Shown here piece by piece: positions 9,500 through 20,268 of a stretch of DNA of 64,000 nt. Under the pieces are notes generated by a model. It saw only the letters and a program-made list of their open reading frames with translations, made no database searches and was not told the origin of the DNA. Position numbers and translations under genes: made by a program. Every line of letters starts with the position of its first letter. Position 1 is the stretch's first letter. Source of the DNA: Hsuehochloa calcarea (Eukaryota; Streptophyta; Magnoliopsida; Poales; Poaceae); assembly GCA_036346395.1 (NCBI GenBank), contig CM070604.1:2083501-2147500 (forward strand), written 5' to 3'.

Positions 9500-11962
9500 A
9501 TGCAATGGCAAATCAAGGAGGATCAATTGATCCCTCTGTATCCTCTCCCGCATTAATGTTTTCATCCTGTTTCATACGTACAATAGCTGGAATTAATTAA
9601 ATACTCTGGAGTAGGTGTGAGGGTGCATGTCAATGAGTGCTGTGGTAGTGCCATTTGGAGGCTTACGAGGTAACATGCATGCAATGGGGAGCTTGCTCTC
9701 AGGACACTTGTGATGGAGTTCAGGTGGCATTGTGGCTGTCTGCCACCTAATAGGACACGTGGCTGTCCATAAGGGGTTTCTTAAGGTGTAAGATAAGGAT
9801 TTGTTTGTGATTTTTGTGATCGCTCAAGAAACATTTGCAAAAATATTGGATTGTTTTTGTAATTATGTGCAAATGCTAGTGCTTAAATGCAAACCTAAAA
9901 TTGATGAAAATATATGTATTGTGAGCTTTGATATGTGAAATGTCATTGATAGTAATAAGAGGGGTATAATGTATATTTTTAGATCATAGCCTTCCATCAA
10001 TTGAGTCATTTCAAGTAGTACCACAAATACGGCACTTCTAATTCGATATGCATTGCTATGCATCGACCACTCCAGTCCAGCCTATATATGTATCTAGTGT
10101 CATGTACTCGTGTTATATATACATTTGTAGATACCACCCACCTCATTCTATATAAATACTATCTGTATGAGCAGTACTAATGCTGCAAAAAATTTAGCTG
10201 CATTAGTTAGTCATTATTGTCTTTGTTTAAGTCTGATCCAGTTATACAATTTACTCATTATAATATATACATGGCCATTGTACATGTGATTGTGTGTTTT
10301 AACCTCCGAGCTAGCCTTTGACTCTCGTGTACTAGTGCGAGTGGAAATGTGTTCAGGTAAGCATAGATAGCATATATGTGCGCGTTCAAACGCATCTCTG
10401 ATAAACGTTGAACTCGAATTTAAATTTTTCTGTCAAGTGTCCTAACTACACGAAATGTTAACAGACAAGGCAACGAATTTACGCGTGCTTTTACGCTTAT
10501 ACAGACTGGTCAGAAAAACGATCGAGCCAGCTGGATCTTAAAGCTAATCGGCTGTGACCAACCTAGATGAGCAGTACTAATATTGCACAAATTTTAGCCA
10601 TATTAGTTCATCATTATTGTCTTTGTTTAAGTCTGATCCAGCTATACTAGTAGTAGTACCTCGCAAATTAAAAGGTAAGGGTATGTTACAAATTCTTTGT
10701 CTTAATTTTAGTTCATTACATTAATTCCACTCGATCGAAGAAAATAGTGTAACATGCACACTTCGCATATATAGGTACGGTAGTAAACCCTCACAGCTAC
10801 AATTCAAACTACCGGCCGGCCGGCCAGAAAAAAGAAACTGCGTGCCACACGTTCCATAACATTCGATCAATCGTCAGTTTTACTGCAACCTTATTCTACC
10901 TTTTACTACAATATTATAATAGATTTACTGTAACCTCTTTGTATTTTTTACTACAATCTCCTTATAATTTTTACTGTAGCACTACAAAATTTTTTATTAC
11001 AATTTTATTATGCCTTTTACTACAATACTATAAAGAAATTTACTACCACACTAATCACAGAGGTCGTGGGACCGTGACCCGAGGAAAAAAAAAGTTCAAC
11101 AACGTGATTCGATTCCATACATACTAGCTAATTAACTTGATATAGTACCAGCTCATTGAAACGCTAATGGACAAAGCCATGCCATGAATGGCTGTCCACA
11201 CTGACATGATCGACCGGTTACAAGCAGTAGTACGGCGCTAGCCGGCGAGAGATTTCAAAGCTACAGTTCAGAATACCGGCCGGCCAGAAAACAAAACTGT
11301 GTTCCACGCCGTTCCATACCATTCGATCGATCGGCAGTTTTCACACTTTCACAAAGGATCTTATCTCCATCAGGCGCCAAAATTTAAAGAAGTCGTACAT
11401 ATGTCGATCTAGTGAATTGAATCGAGTTTTTCGTTTATCTCTTCTAGTCTAGCTACGTGTGAGTTCAAGATCTAGGAAAACTTGCATTGGCAACGAGAGA
11501 GTGATACTGTGCCTAAAGACATATAGCCTCTCGACATGGAGCCTATCTTCGAGAGGCTGCATGTTTTAAATCGAATATCGGATTTGTAATCCATTTGAAC
11601 ATTTGTGTTGTGCTTCGATTGTATGAGAGGCTAATTAAAAGGAGTCTAATATTCATTATGTTACGGCGTCTTCGAATATTTGATGACTCACATAACGCAC
11701 ATCCGATACAAAACTTCACTTTAGCAAGTCTTGTTTGCGTATCCATCAATTTTTTTAGGGAATGTATACCAGTATTGAGTTGCATGCGGGACACTGCCTC
11801 TTTGTTCATTTTATTTAATTTTGTTCCATGAATTTTTTTTGGGCACAAAAATTCATCAAGCAATCTTTTTTTTTTATTAAAATTGTTGCATGAATTATAT
11901 CATGGGTGCATACATGTACTTATTCACCATCTTAAACGCATGTGATTGCTAGCAAATTACAA
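9500..11962. repeat. Flanks of CRP copies 2 and 3, with internal direct repeats
   Basis: There is no gene here. 9500-9900 is the upstream flank of copy 2. A direct repeat of about 79 bp starts at 10169 and 10569 ('gagcagtactaat...tctttgtttaagtctgatcc'). 10879-11045 is a degenerate tandem array of 'ttttactacaat'-type units. 'accggccggcc...gaaaa' with 'gttccata(a/c)cattcgatc' occurs at about 10810-10870 and again at 11270-11330. 11140-11250 matches 33.94-34.03 and 47.59-47.70 kb in inverted orientation. 11280-11962 is the 3' flank of copy 3. Confidence 0.6.
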
Positions 11963-12398
11963 CTAGTAGTATCCATCGTTTGGACGGCTATAGTTCTTTA
12001 GACAACAGCATGTTTCGGTATCACTACAGGCGCTACGTTTTGGGTCAAAACCCTTGGATTTGCAATAATCTTGGCATGGCTTGTCAAGGCACTTGTCCCC
12101 GCAATAATTGTCACAGCTGGTACAAAACGCTGCTGGATAATCATCAACACCTACGCACAATCAAGCACAACAGTCACAAATCAATTAGTTTATGCACAAA
12201 TCATTTGGTATTTATGTGTAGGTTAAGTAGAAACATTGCAAAAGTGTAAATAGATAGAACGAAAAATTGAATGAATCTCGATAAAGAAATGAATGTACCG
12301 ATATGCCTCCCCGCTGCATGACCGGATAAGAAAGTGGTACACATGACCACAAGAGATGCTAAGCATAGAACCCTTTTGTTGTTCTTGGTAAGCTCCAT
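11963..12398 (-). CDS. Secreted cysteine-rich peptide, copy 3
   Basis: Exons 12398-12299 and 12150-11963 on the minus strand, with a 148-bp intron; 95 residues. Leader: 'MELTKNNKR' plus a hydrophobic core ending 'CTTFLSGHA'. The mature region 'GVDDYPAAFCTSCDNYC' carries ten cysteines: an N-terminal cluster (FC, SC, YC, KC), then PCQDYC, SAC and TCCC, and it ends NDGYY. This is the closest relative of the broken copy at 30.3 kb, which shares 'VDDYP' and the 'NYCGDK' segment. The TATA box is at 12487-12480. Start and splice sites agree with all other copies. Confidence 0.82.
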
Positions 12399-12479
12399 AA
12401 GGAGAAGCTAGCTAGCCCCTTTCTTCTACAATTATTCTTATGATCAGTTTATCATGAAACAATGTTACCTTTGCTGGTG

Positions 12480-12487
12480 TTTATATA
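12480..12487 (-). promoter_or_regulatory. TATA box of CRP copy 3
   Basis: TATATAAA on the minus strand, 82-89 bp before the ATG, in the conserved 'aacaccagcaaaggtaac' context. The upstream flank continues to about 12850, where LINE-derived sequence starts. Confidence 0.7.
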
Positions 12488-12829
12488 GATGCATTGGCAA
12501 AGCATGGAGGATCAATTGCTCCCTTTGTATCCTCTCCCGTATTTATGTTTTCTCCCTGTTTCATACGTACAATAGCTGGAATTAATTAATACCTAGGTGT
12601 AGGTGTGAGGGTGCATGTCAATGAGTGTTGTGGTAGTGCCATTTGGAGGCTTATGAGATAACATGCATGCAGTGGGGAGCTTGCGCTCAAGCCACTTGTG
12701 ATACTAAGTGTCATCTGCTCCTTCCTTCCATCATGATTCATGGACTTAGGTGGCATTGTGGCTGTCTGCCACCTAATAGTCATGTGGCTGTCCATAAGAG
12801 GTTTCTTAAGGGGTAAGATAAGGGTTTTT

Positions 12830-13155
12830 TTTTGTGATTTTTTGTGATCGCTCCAGAAACAATTGTATTTCGCCAAAGGGCAACCGAAGAAAAGTTGGTT
12901 GATAGTCCACTCAGAGCCACAGAATGGACATTTGCTTCCCCCTTCCCATCCTTTTTTTTCAGAAGGTTGTCTTTGGTTTGAATGCTCTTTTTTTCAGAAG
13001 GTTAAAGTCCAAATCATTCTGTTAGCATGACCATTAAGAGAAACATGGGAACAAACCTCTTGCAAATCGTGCCACAGTTTCAAAGTTTCTCCCCCACATA
13101 GTTCTCCTGAAGCTAACTGCTGACTAGCCAGAGGACCAAATTTCAGCAACATTGT
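12830..13155 (-). pseudogene. LINE-type reverse transcriptase C-terminal remnant (zf-RVT)
   Basis: The minus strand reads 'LLKFGPLASQQLASGELCGG', then 'ETLKLWHDLQEVCSHVSLNG', and after a break 'KCPFCGSEWTINQLFFGCP'. The CPxC...H/Q-LFF-CPxA pattern is the zinc-binding domain (zf-RVT) that follows plant non-LTR reverse transcriptases. The frame is broken by a T-rich duplication around 12.95-13.0 kb. Related pieces of the same protein occur at 18.37 and 34.33 kb. Confidence 0.6.
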
Positions 13156-13351
13156 AATTTTTGTTGTATCCATATCCGTGTATCCGTATCCGAATCCGGG
13201 CTAAAAATATGGATAACCTCGTGTATCCGACCCGTTTTCATGGATATTACCCTCCCCGTACCCAAATCCAAATCCAAATGGTTATTTTATTTCTTACCTC
13301 TTGTGTGGGTATGGGTTTGGCTGAAGGTAATGGGTACCTAGTGACACCCCT
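13156..13351. mobile_element. Remnant of a hAT-like element end
   Basis: Repeats of 'atccgtatccgaatcc' type, 'tatggataacctcgtgtatc', and a right terminus ending 'gtgacacccctA' are typical of hAT elements in grasses, whose ends read TAGGGGTG... on the other strand. No matching left end or 8-bp duplication is visible, so it is probably truncated on the LINE side. Confidence 0.4.
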
Positions 13352-13762
13352 ACCGCGAAGCCCACGAATCACAACATCGGCCATCAAAATTGCTTGCGAG
13401 GCGTTTGCTGGCTGACCGCGAGCAGGCCCACTTGCATGTTGGCTGGTCTACAGGCCTAACTGGGCCGATCGTGATTTGGGTCACCCGATCACGCGCTGAT
13501 CCGGCCGTCCACGCCTCCCTCGTCGGAAATAAATCACACCGTCCACACCCATGGTACGCAGGTATTTAAAAGGGAACCACTTCAAAATGGGCCCCCATCT
13601 GTGTGTTGGGGAGAGGACCGGAGATTTGGAAGGTTTGCTGCAGAACAACGACATATTCGATGTTGATTGTCTTGGGACCATGAAGGGTCTGGATGGAGCA
13701 TGGAAGGGAGTGTCCATTTTTCACATTGCCATGAGAGAACGAGCTGCTCACACACTTGATTG
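13352..13762. other. Unassigned stretch between repeats
   Basis: 'gctggctgaccgcgagcagg' near 13410 recurs inverted near 34.33 kb. Short ORFs exist on both strands but none shows a recognisable domain or a family member elsewhere in the window. Confidence 0.3.
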
Positions 13763-14971
13763 TAGACGCGCAAATGGTACGGATGATTCCCGACTTATCC
13801 GGTACCAAATATGGTCGGTGCTGGGATAGTATTAGGACGAATTTAGTATACCAGATAGTTAGTGTTGGGTTCGGTAGCGAAATCGGGAGAGCTAATATCC
13901 GATCGAATAGCATCGGTAAAAGGATAGCCAAATATTATCTGGCCGGATATCTAGATTCATACCTACGCCTCCTGTCACCACCTCCACCCGTCGCCGGCGA
14001 CCCGCCATCTTCACCCGTCCCCACAACTCACTGCCTCCGCCCGTCGTCGCGGCGAGCCACAACATTCGTGGTTTGTGGGCCCCATGGGATGGCACGAACT
14101 GGAAGCGACGAAGATGACCGACTTCATGAGAAGGTGCCAACAGCCTTCTCGGTTTGCAGGATAGCGCTGAAATGGTGACGAAGCACGAAGCACGACAAAG
14201 ACAACCTTCGAGGTTTGCAGGATAGCGCTGACATGGTCAACGAGGGAGGATGAGGCAGCGGCGCTCGGTGGTGGGGGAGGCGTGGGAGGAGGATGGCGAA
14301 TGGGGAGGCAGCGAAGGGGATGACGGCAAGGGAGGTAGAGACGGCGGTGAGGGAGGTAGAGGCGGCAGTGCTAGGTGTTCCGGCTTGGTAGTTGGGGAGG
14401 GACGATGATGAGGAACGGTGAGGTGAGGGTGGCGGCGAGCTGATTGGGAAGGAGGAGGATTGAGGGAGAGGTGAAAGAGGGTGTTTAATAGTAGATGGTG
14501 AGGCTGACGTGTGGGTCCAATGGTAGAAAAAAAATTTATAAAATATTGTTGTGTTTATTATGTGGACCGTGCTAAGAGACAAGCTGTTGAACTAGTTGTC
14601 TAGATATTGTTGGTTGATGATATGGACATCTTTAGAGATTGTATAAGAGATAAATTGATGTACATGCCTAAGGGGGTTGCTAGTTGCTACCCAGTCTTGT
14701 CCCAACAAAAGGAAGCCTGCATTGCAACTCCAAATACTATCCGCCTATATTATCTATTTTTGACTCGAATTCGTCATGTATCCGTCTTGACGGTATCATA
14801 TTCGAAACTCCAAATACTCTAAATTTGTATTCGTATCCGATCTAATCGTATCTGGTTTCAAATTCAAGAAAGAATATGAATTAAGATACGGTATAGGTAA
14901 CATCGGACTGAATCGTATCTGGTTTCAAATTCAAGAAAGAATATGAATTAAGATACGGTATAAGCACCCTA
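13763..14971. mobile_element. Non-autonomous hAT-like element
   Basis: It begins TAGACGCGCAAATGGTACGG and ends ...ATACGGTATAAGCACCCTA, so both ends carry the TAG/CTA termini and the 'tatccgatac'-type subterminal motifs of hAT elements. It is flanked by 'cttgattg' (13755-13762) and 'cttgatag' (14972-14979), a 7-of-8 match to an 8-bp hAT target duplication. The interior holds C/T- and G-rich non-coding sequence and, near the right end, a tandem duplication with a 67-bp period (copies starting at 14844 and 14911). No transposase is present. Confidence 0.65.
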
Positions 14972-15289
14972 CTTGATAGTAAGAGAATAACTCCGTGACA
15001 ACGTATCAGCTATAAGAGGGAAATAGCGCTGTTCTACAAAACCGGCCCAGTTATTCGCTTGGTTGCCATTTTGCCTTGCTGTGTACTGTCTTGTGATCTA
15101 TGATTGACACCTCGAAATGTGATGCCTATTTTTCTAGGTCCTGCTGGTATTGCGATGCAAGACTTTGTTGGCTCCTATAAATTTAGTATGCTTCTTTTTC
15201 CCTTCCTTATTTCGGCCGTGTATACCGGTTCTAGTCCTATTTCTGAGAGATATTTCTTGTTGTGTGCTCTCGTGTTGTGAAGGTAAAAC

Positions 15290-15655
15290 AGAGAATTTTA
15301 TTATTATTTACTTTATTTTTAAAAATATTTTAAAGATAACATCTCATTAACTTTATTTCCAATTCTGATCTCTTTGACCACGTCACAACGCGTGACATGT
15401 CAAAAACACATTATCACGCTACGGATCTCGGCGTGGCAAACGAGTATTGTCACGTCACTCCTCTTCGCATGACAACACTTAGCCCAAAAACGGATGTGTG
15501 TTAGCTCGGAGGGCTATCGTGGCAGGTTTAGTCACGTTGCGGTCGATGACGTGATAATATAATTTGATCATGTCATGGGTTATAACGTAAGGAGGATTTA
15601 TTGTTAAAATATTTTTAAAAATAGATTAAAAAATAAATAAAAACTCTAAAATAGG
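15290..15655. mobile_element. MITE-like element with long AT-rich inverted arms
   Basis: The left arm (about 15294-15345, 'atttttaaaaatattttaaa') and right arm (about 15600-15650, 'gttaaaatatttttaaaaat') are imperfect inverted repeats of about 50 bp around a 250-bp core. The core is rich in 'cgtgacatgtc', 'cacgtc' and 'gacgtg' motifs. There is no coding potential. A clear target duplication was not found. Confidence 0.55.
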
Positions 15656-15739
15656 TAAGAGTGAAAGATTAAAGAGAGGAGAAATGGAAAAGGAAAACTC
15701 TATAGTATACACGGAAGGATTAGTGCATTCGTTGTATCC

Positions 15740-15910
15740 TTTTTGTGGATTTACTCTTCGTCTCGCTGATTTGTTCTGTTTGCCATAACGCTGGTCGCTG
15801 GTTCTTCTCTGATCAGGGCCTTAAGTTGGGTGCAGTCTGTCAAGGAGAGATTGAGAACGCAGTCATTTCTTGCTTTCCATAGCTGAAAGGCACATGAAGC
15901 AGACTGACCA
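15740..15910 (-). pseudogene. Possible LINE 3' coding remnant
   Basis: The minus strand reads 'SCAFQLWKARNDCVLNLSL' followed by a polar tail. This resembles the 'WKARN..VF' segment found downstream of the zf-RVT domain in plant LINE proteins. It is short and undated. Nothing else was recognised between 15.66 and 16.16 kb. Confidence 0.35.
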
Positions 15911-16158
15911 GTTTATGTGAACGGATCGGGCTGTGAACAACCTCAACAAAGTGCGTAATCCTTAAAACGTGAGCTCATAAATTACTCAAAACTTAGGTAG
16001 CTTCGTCGGACAGTTCTTGTTTGGTCGCTTTCTATGGGTTCAATAACTTTGGTTGAGCAGGCCCTGTCCAAATTAGGGCTTGCTAAAAAAAATTCCTACT
16101 TGAAATTATGTATGAGTAATCAAAGACATCATCAAAAGTTCTTAAATCTTTTACCCGA

Positions 16159-16794
16159 GGAGTTGTGTGGTGGGGTTAGTCTCATATTGCTTGTCTAAAG
16201 TGAGTTACAGTAGTATATAATGCCTATTGAGTCCAAACGTAGCACCTCCGGGTAACCTTTTTACACGAAGCGAGGACAAAAGTGTAAGTGGGGTGCTATG
16301 TGTGCGCAACTCTGCCCCATGGTGGGCTGGGCATTGAGCGGATTTTGGGCTAAAGTATTACAGATGGTATCATAGTAGGGACATGGAAGCGAGCATATGA
16401 CGCATGACGCGTGTGAGTCCGAACTGGACACACGACATCTCATATGTGCCGGTACTGGACGCACGAACGTGTACCGAGGAGTGATTCTGGGCATTTACCG
16501 CATATGCGGTATGCTGCCGAGGGCGTCAGCCCTTAAGAGGGGGCGAATGTAATACCCCTGCATACTTGTAGTGCAACCCATGTAGTCCATGAGTTGTGTG
16601 GTAGGACTAGTCTCATATTGCTTGTCTAAAGTGAGTTGTAATAGTATATAATGCATGTTGTATCCAAATGTAGCACCTCCGGGTTAATCCTTTTACACGA
16701 AAAGAGGACGAAAGTGTAAGTGGGGTGCTATGTGTGTGTGGGTTCGCCCCAGGATGGGTTGGACATTGAGTGGATTTTGGGCCAAGATATTACA
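16159..16794 (+). mobile_element. TRIM (miniature LTR retrotransposon), 5'-truncated copy
   Basis: A partial 5' LTR (16159-16362, ending TATTACA) is followed by 'tggtatcatagtagg', a diverged initiator-Met primer-binding site (from 16365). Next come an internal region of about 180 bp without coding potential, a polypurine tract 'aagagggggcgaa' (up to 16547), and a complete 3' LTR (16548-16794, TGTAATACCC...ATTACA). The first 45-50 bp of the 5' LTR are missing. It is about 600-670 bp in total, far too small for gag-pol, which fits the TRIM class. A full copy is at 31.65-32.32 kb. Confidence 0.8.
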
Positions 16795-18368
16795 AGCCAC
16801 TAGTTGACGGTCAGACTAGCAACGGTTAGACCCACCAGGGCGGCGGTCAAACCGACCATGGGCGGCAGTCTGACTGGCCAGCAATCAATCTTCGTGTGTT
16901 ATGTCAAATTCATGGGCTTTACTGCATTTGTGTTGCATGATGCATGTTTTGCGTAATGTGGGTCAAGTTATGAAGAACTTATGTCCGGAAACTAATTCTT
17001 GGTCTATTATTGTGTAGGAGGCTTGGTGGTCAATGACAGTGAATGACGAGGATGATCGGGACTAGGCTTAGAGTGTTGAGATCCAGAACGATCGATAATG
17101 CTAGGTGAAGTCATTGGACTCACACATGATGCAAGTTGGAGAAGGATGACCGAACGGGAAGTTCGGTGCGATGGGTTGGATCAAGTGGTGGTGCGTAAGT
17201 CGTGGGAATTGAGAAGTGCCATGGTGGTTCTGTGGGAACATGACGGTGAGAGAGATTTACCGACATGAAGAGAGTCGTTGATCAACCTACACATGACGAA
17301 GCTTGAGATTGTTTTGCGATGATTAGACTCGGTCTTTGGAGAAAAATTGATATGGGGTGTTTTTGTATCTTTGCCAAAATACCGGGATAGTGACCTTTGA
17401 AAAAATTAGGGCACAAGATGGTGCAAGGAGAGACAATTTAGATCAAGAGAAGATGGAGTTCACGAAGATATAGATTCGGGACGCCTGGTTTGTCATTTGC
17501 TTTGAGAAGCATAAGTGAGTGTAGACCTGTTTGTGTGGGGGAGCAGAATGGGTGCGTGATAAGGTTCTCTCTTGCCCTAGTCTCCACTATAAAAGGGAGA
17601 CGTGCAGGATTTGTGTCTCTTGAGCATTCCCAAGTAGAAACCCTGATTTGTTATTTGAGGAAAGTCAAGTAGAGCAGGCTAGGGTTTGCGGGAGATGGAT
17701 TGATTGAGTACTCAAGTGTTGATCTTTTGTGCTCCATGGTGGGGTGACTGTAAACCAACAATCTCTCAAATTAATTCAAGCAAGATTTTCTCAACATGAG
17801 TTCTTTCTTGGTCTTGATCTCTCTTTGATGTCTTTTGGGATTTTGCTTGTTCATTTGGTTTTCTTAATGTTCAGTTGTGATCTAGCTTGCTAGAATATGT
17901 AGGGATTCATCCATGATCATTATCCATCCACGAGCAAGTTTTTGGATTAAAGTTTGAATTTTTCTTGTTTCTTGTGCTTTCTTTACCTCGTCCAAGCAAT
18001 TCTTCGATCTTCCCGGTCGTCGATTGGAATACGTTCCTGACCTTCTTGATGAGTTATGGTCAAAGTTTCAGAGGATTTGGATCATCGGAGTAGAAGTTAG
18101 GTCCTTTTGTGGTCGTCTCAGTTACTTCCAGCCACGAGCGATCAAATCGCCTTTCGGGTGGTCGATCGCCAAGAGGGGCGGTTAGACCAGCTGTGGGCCA
18201 TTTTGATGATTTTGATCCTTGTGTCTTGGGGTTCGTCGTTTTGAACGCAATACTTCTGTTATGTTTGTATTCTCTAATCTTCATAGATTTCATAGCTACT
18301 GAGAAGAAGTTGAAATCGGTCGGTGTTGAAAAATAGTAGCGCTCCTATTCACCACCCCCTAGTCGTCG
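16795..18368 (+). mobile_element. LTR fragment A of the 'GTCTGACCGG' repeat family
   Basis: This is nearly colinear with 32324-33903. It includes 'ggtcagactagcaacggtta', 'gaagatggagttcacgaaga', the 'gattgattgag..ctcaagtgttga' segment and an end reading 'tagtcgtcgtttcggtccaa'. The left part is missing beyond the TRIM. The TGxxxx...CA structure is inferred from the more complete copy at 31.2-33.9 kb. Short ORFs here are not conserved. A LINE fragment abuts the right end. Confidence 0.65.
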
Positions 18369-18530
18369 TTTCGGTCCAATGTTGCTGAAATTCTGTCCAC
18401 TGGCTTGTCAGCAGTTAGCTTTAGAAGACCTCTGCGGGGGAGAAACTTTTAAACTGTGGAATGATTTGCAAGAGGTTTGTCCCATGTTTCTATTAATGGT
18501 CATGCTGACAGAATGAGTTGTCTGAAGGCT
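18369..18530 (+). pseudogene. LINE zf-RVT fragment
   Basis: The plus strand reads 'LLKFCPLACQQLALEDLCGG' then 'ETFKLWNDLQEVCPMFLLM'. It matches the segment at 13.01-13.15 kb (minus strand) residue by residue but lacks the zinc-binding CPxC part. It starts exactly where the LTR fragment ends. Confidence 0.55.
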
Positions 18531-19126
18531 GGTTACTATGTTCTAGCTGCATAATGGGCGCTGCTAGTAACTAGAGGCGAGTTTTCGTCCATTCCAGAAT
18601 ATGCATATGTGATTGTGTACTCTCTCTCTCTCTCTCTCGGGTGATTTGTCTTAGTTCCTTAGAAGAAGAGCTATTTCACTTTATCTTCTTTTTCCTTTCT
18701 TTTGAGGACAGCGATATGGTAATGAACCAGCTGGTTTTCTTAATGGAAATCAAAGGACTCGTCCTTCTTATTCTGAAAAAAATATATGCTCGATCATCCC
18801 TTTCCTTCACGCCGGTAGCTCCACGAAATCCAATCTAAATACCCACGAAATCCCAAGAAATACAATCCAAACAGCATCACCAAGACACGACCTTTCACTG
18901 TGCCTTAACGAAAATCGAATTTGCACTGTATTCGTATTTTTCACCACATATGTCACCATGCTGGTATGGAGGATGTAGTTAAGACTTGCAAAAAATGGAG
19001 TTCAACGTGGGTTTTAATTGATCTGCACCAAGTTGCGTCTGGATTGACACAAACGCACGCATATATAACCTCGCGGATCTGCACCGGTGGCCATGGAGCT
19101 CCGGTCATTCACGCGAAAGGATTCCT
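18531..19126. other. Non-coding stretch with CT microsatellite and repeat pieces
   Basis: (CT)n lies at 18620-18638. 18.80-18.89 kb ('aaatcccaagaaatacaatc', 'cagcatcaccaagacac') matches 34.68-34.74 kb. 18.91-19.13 kb matches 36.91-37.13 kb and belongs to the repeated small-gene unit described next. Confidence 0.5.
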
Positions 19127-19378
19127 CTACGCCACTTGGGAACAGAAGCTAATGCGATCCTCCATAACAGTGACGATCAAGCAGCTTGTCTCCAGAGTCC
19201 TACAACAGGAGGGGGATCGGAGTACACAGCGGTCGGAGAGAAGCAGCGTGACGGCCGGTAGGGCGATGAACACCAAATCCACATCGGGAAGATTATTGGC
19301 GGGGAACTTACCGACGTAGCCTGCGCCGGAGACGAAGGAACCAATCACCATGAGGATGACGACGGGCAATAGAGACAT
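19127..19378 (-). CDS. Small hydrophobic-leader protein (hypothetical), copy 1
   Basis: An open frame of 83 residues on the minus strand. It starts 'MSLLPVVILMVIGSFVSGAG', a signal-anchor or signal peptide, followed by a second hydrophobic patch ('LVFIALPAVTLLLS') and a cysteine-containing tail ('CVLRSPSCCRTLETSC'). The sequence, including the 5' leader 'agctcgcttctgtatagaaa', is duplicated at 24.1-24.4 kb, and its 3' part is also at 37.0-37.14 kb. That supports a former gene rather than chance. I do not recognise a family. It may be only the first exon. Confidence 0.4.
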   Translation of the reverse strand: MSLLPVVILMVIGSFVSGAGYVGKFPANNLPDVDLVFIALPAVTLLLSDRCVLRSPSCCRTLETSCLIVTVMEDRISFCSQVA

Positions 19379-20268
19379 GGTGGTGTGGGAGAGCTCGCTT
19401 CTGTATAGAAAAGAAAAAGGGGAAAGGAACCAAGGGCTACTGCTATACAGGGATGGGTCAATCTCCCTAACGGAAAAGACGCTTAGTTATACGTACGGTA
19501 CGTTCCACGCCACTAGCTAGGCACATGCGACGCATCGTCTTCGTTGTCTTTGGCGATGCAAGTTTTCCCGAACTTTGACCGCACGAGAGTAGAGATCAAG
19601 TTCAATTCATGGAACATATACAAACGCGTTTTCCTTTCAAACCCTATGCATGGCTCCCTTTGATTTGGGCGTAGACGAATATTCTCAAAAAAAAAATCAC
19701 TACACGTAGTGGAGTACATATTCGAGGTCTCTGTGAAATTTCAAGATCAAATTCATTCGCATTTGCGAGATAAAAAGAGACAAATTATGTCTAAATAGTA
19801 TTCAAGTAGTATTCCACTGTTTCAATAAGAAATTATATTTTTTTGTATCTCGCAAATGCAATCAGGTTTGATCTTCAAATTTTACAAAGATGTAGAACAT
19901 ACTGGCACGTAGACTAGATATCAAGTTCAATTCACTAGAACATATACAGCCTTCTTCCTTTTCAGTCCATGCATAGCCCGATGGCCCTCTTTTAATTGGG
20001 ACAATTGTCAAAATACCATATCTTTCTTCTGCCTTTTATAAAATGTCATTAAGTTCGATGCAATAGCCTATTTGTCATATCTTATATTCGCACTTCGTTA
20101 GTTTACCTTTTTTGAATATTTAATTTATATTTTCGGTTTAATGGCATTGGCCCACATGCGAAAGGTCGAATCTGCTCCTTCGGTCAGTTCTGTCCCCCTA
20201 TTGGTCCCGAACCTACCTGGGTATCATGTGGATGGGAACAGCAACGGACCCGAGGCCATCTTCCAAGC
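19379..20268. mobile_element. Foldback MITE inside a local direct repeat
   Basis: 19690-19935 has long inverted arms ('cgcatttgcgagataaaaag' and 'ttttgtatctcgcaaatgca') and continues outward with 'acacgtagtg'. A second copy is at 36.65-36.88 kb. It is flanked by an imperfect direct duplication ('gatcaagttcaattcatgga' near 19590 and 'tatcaagttcaattcactag' near 19918). Nothing coding is supported between 19.38 and 20.27 kb. Confidence 0.55.
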
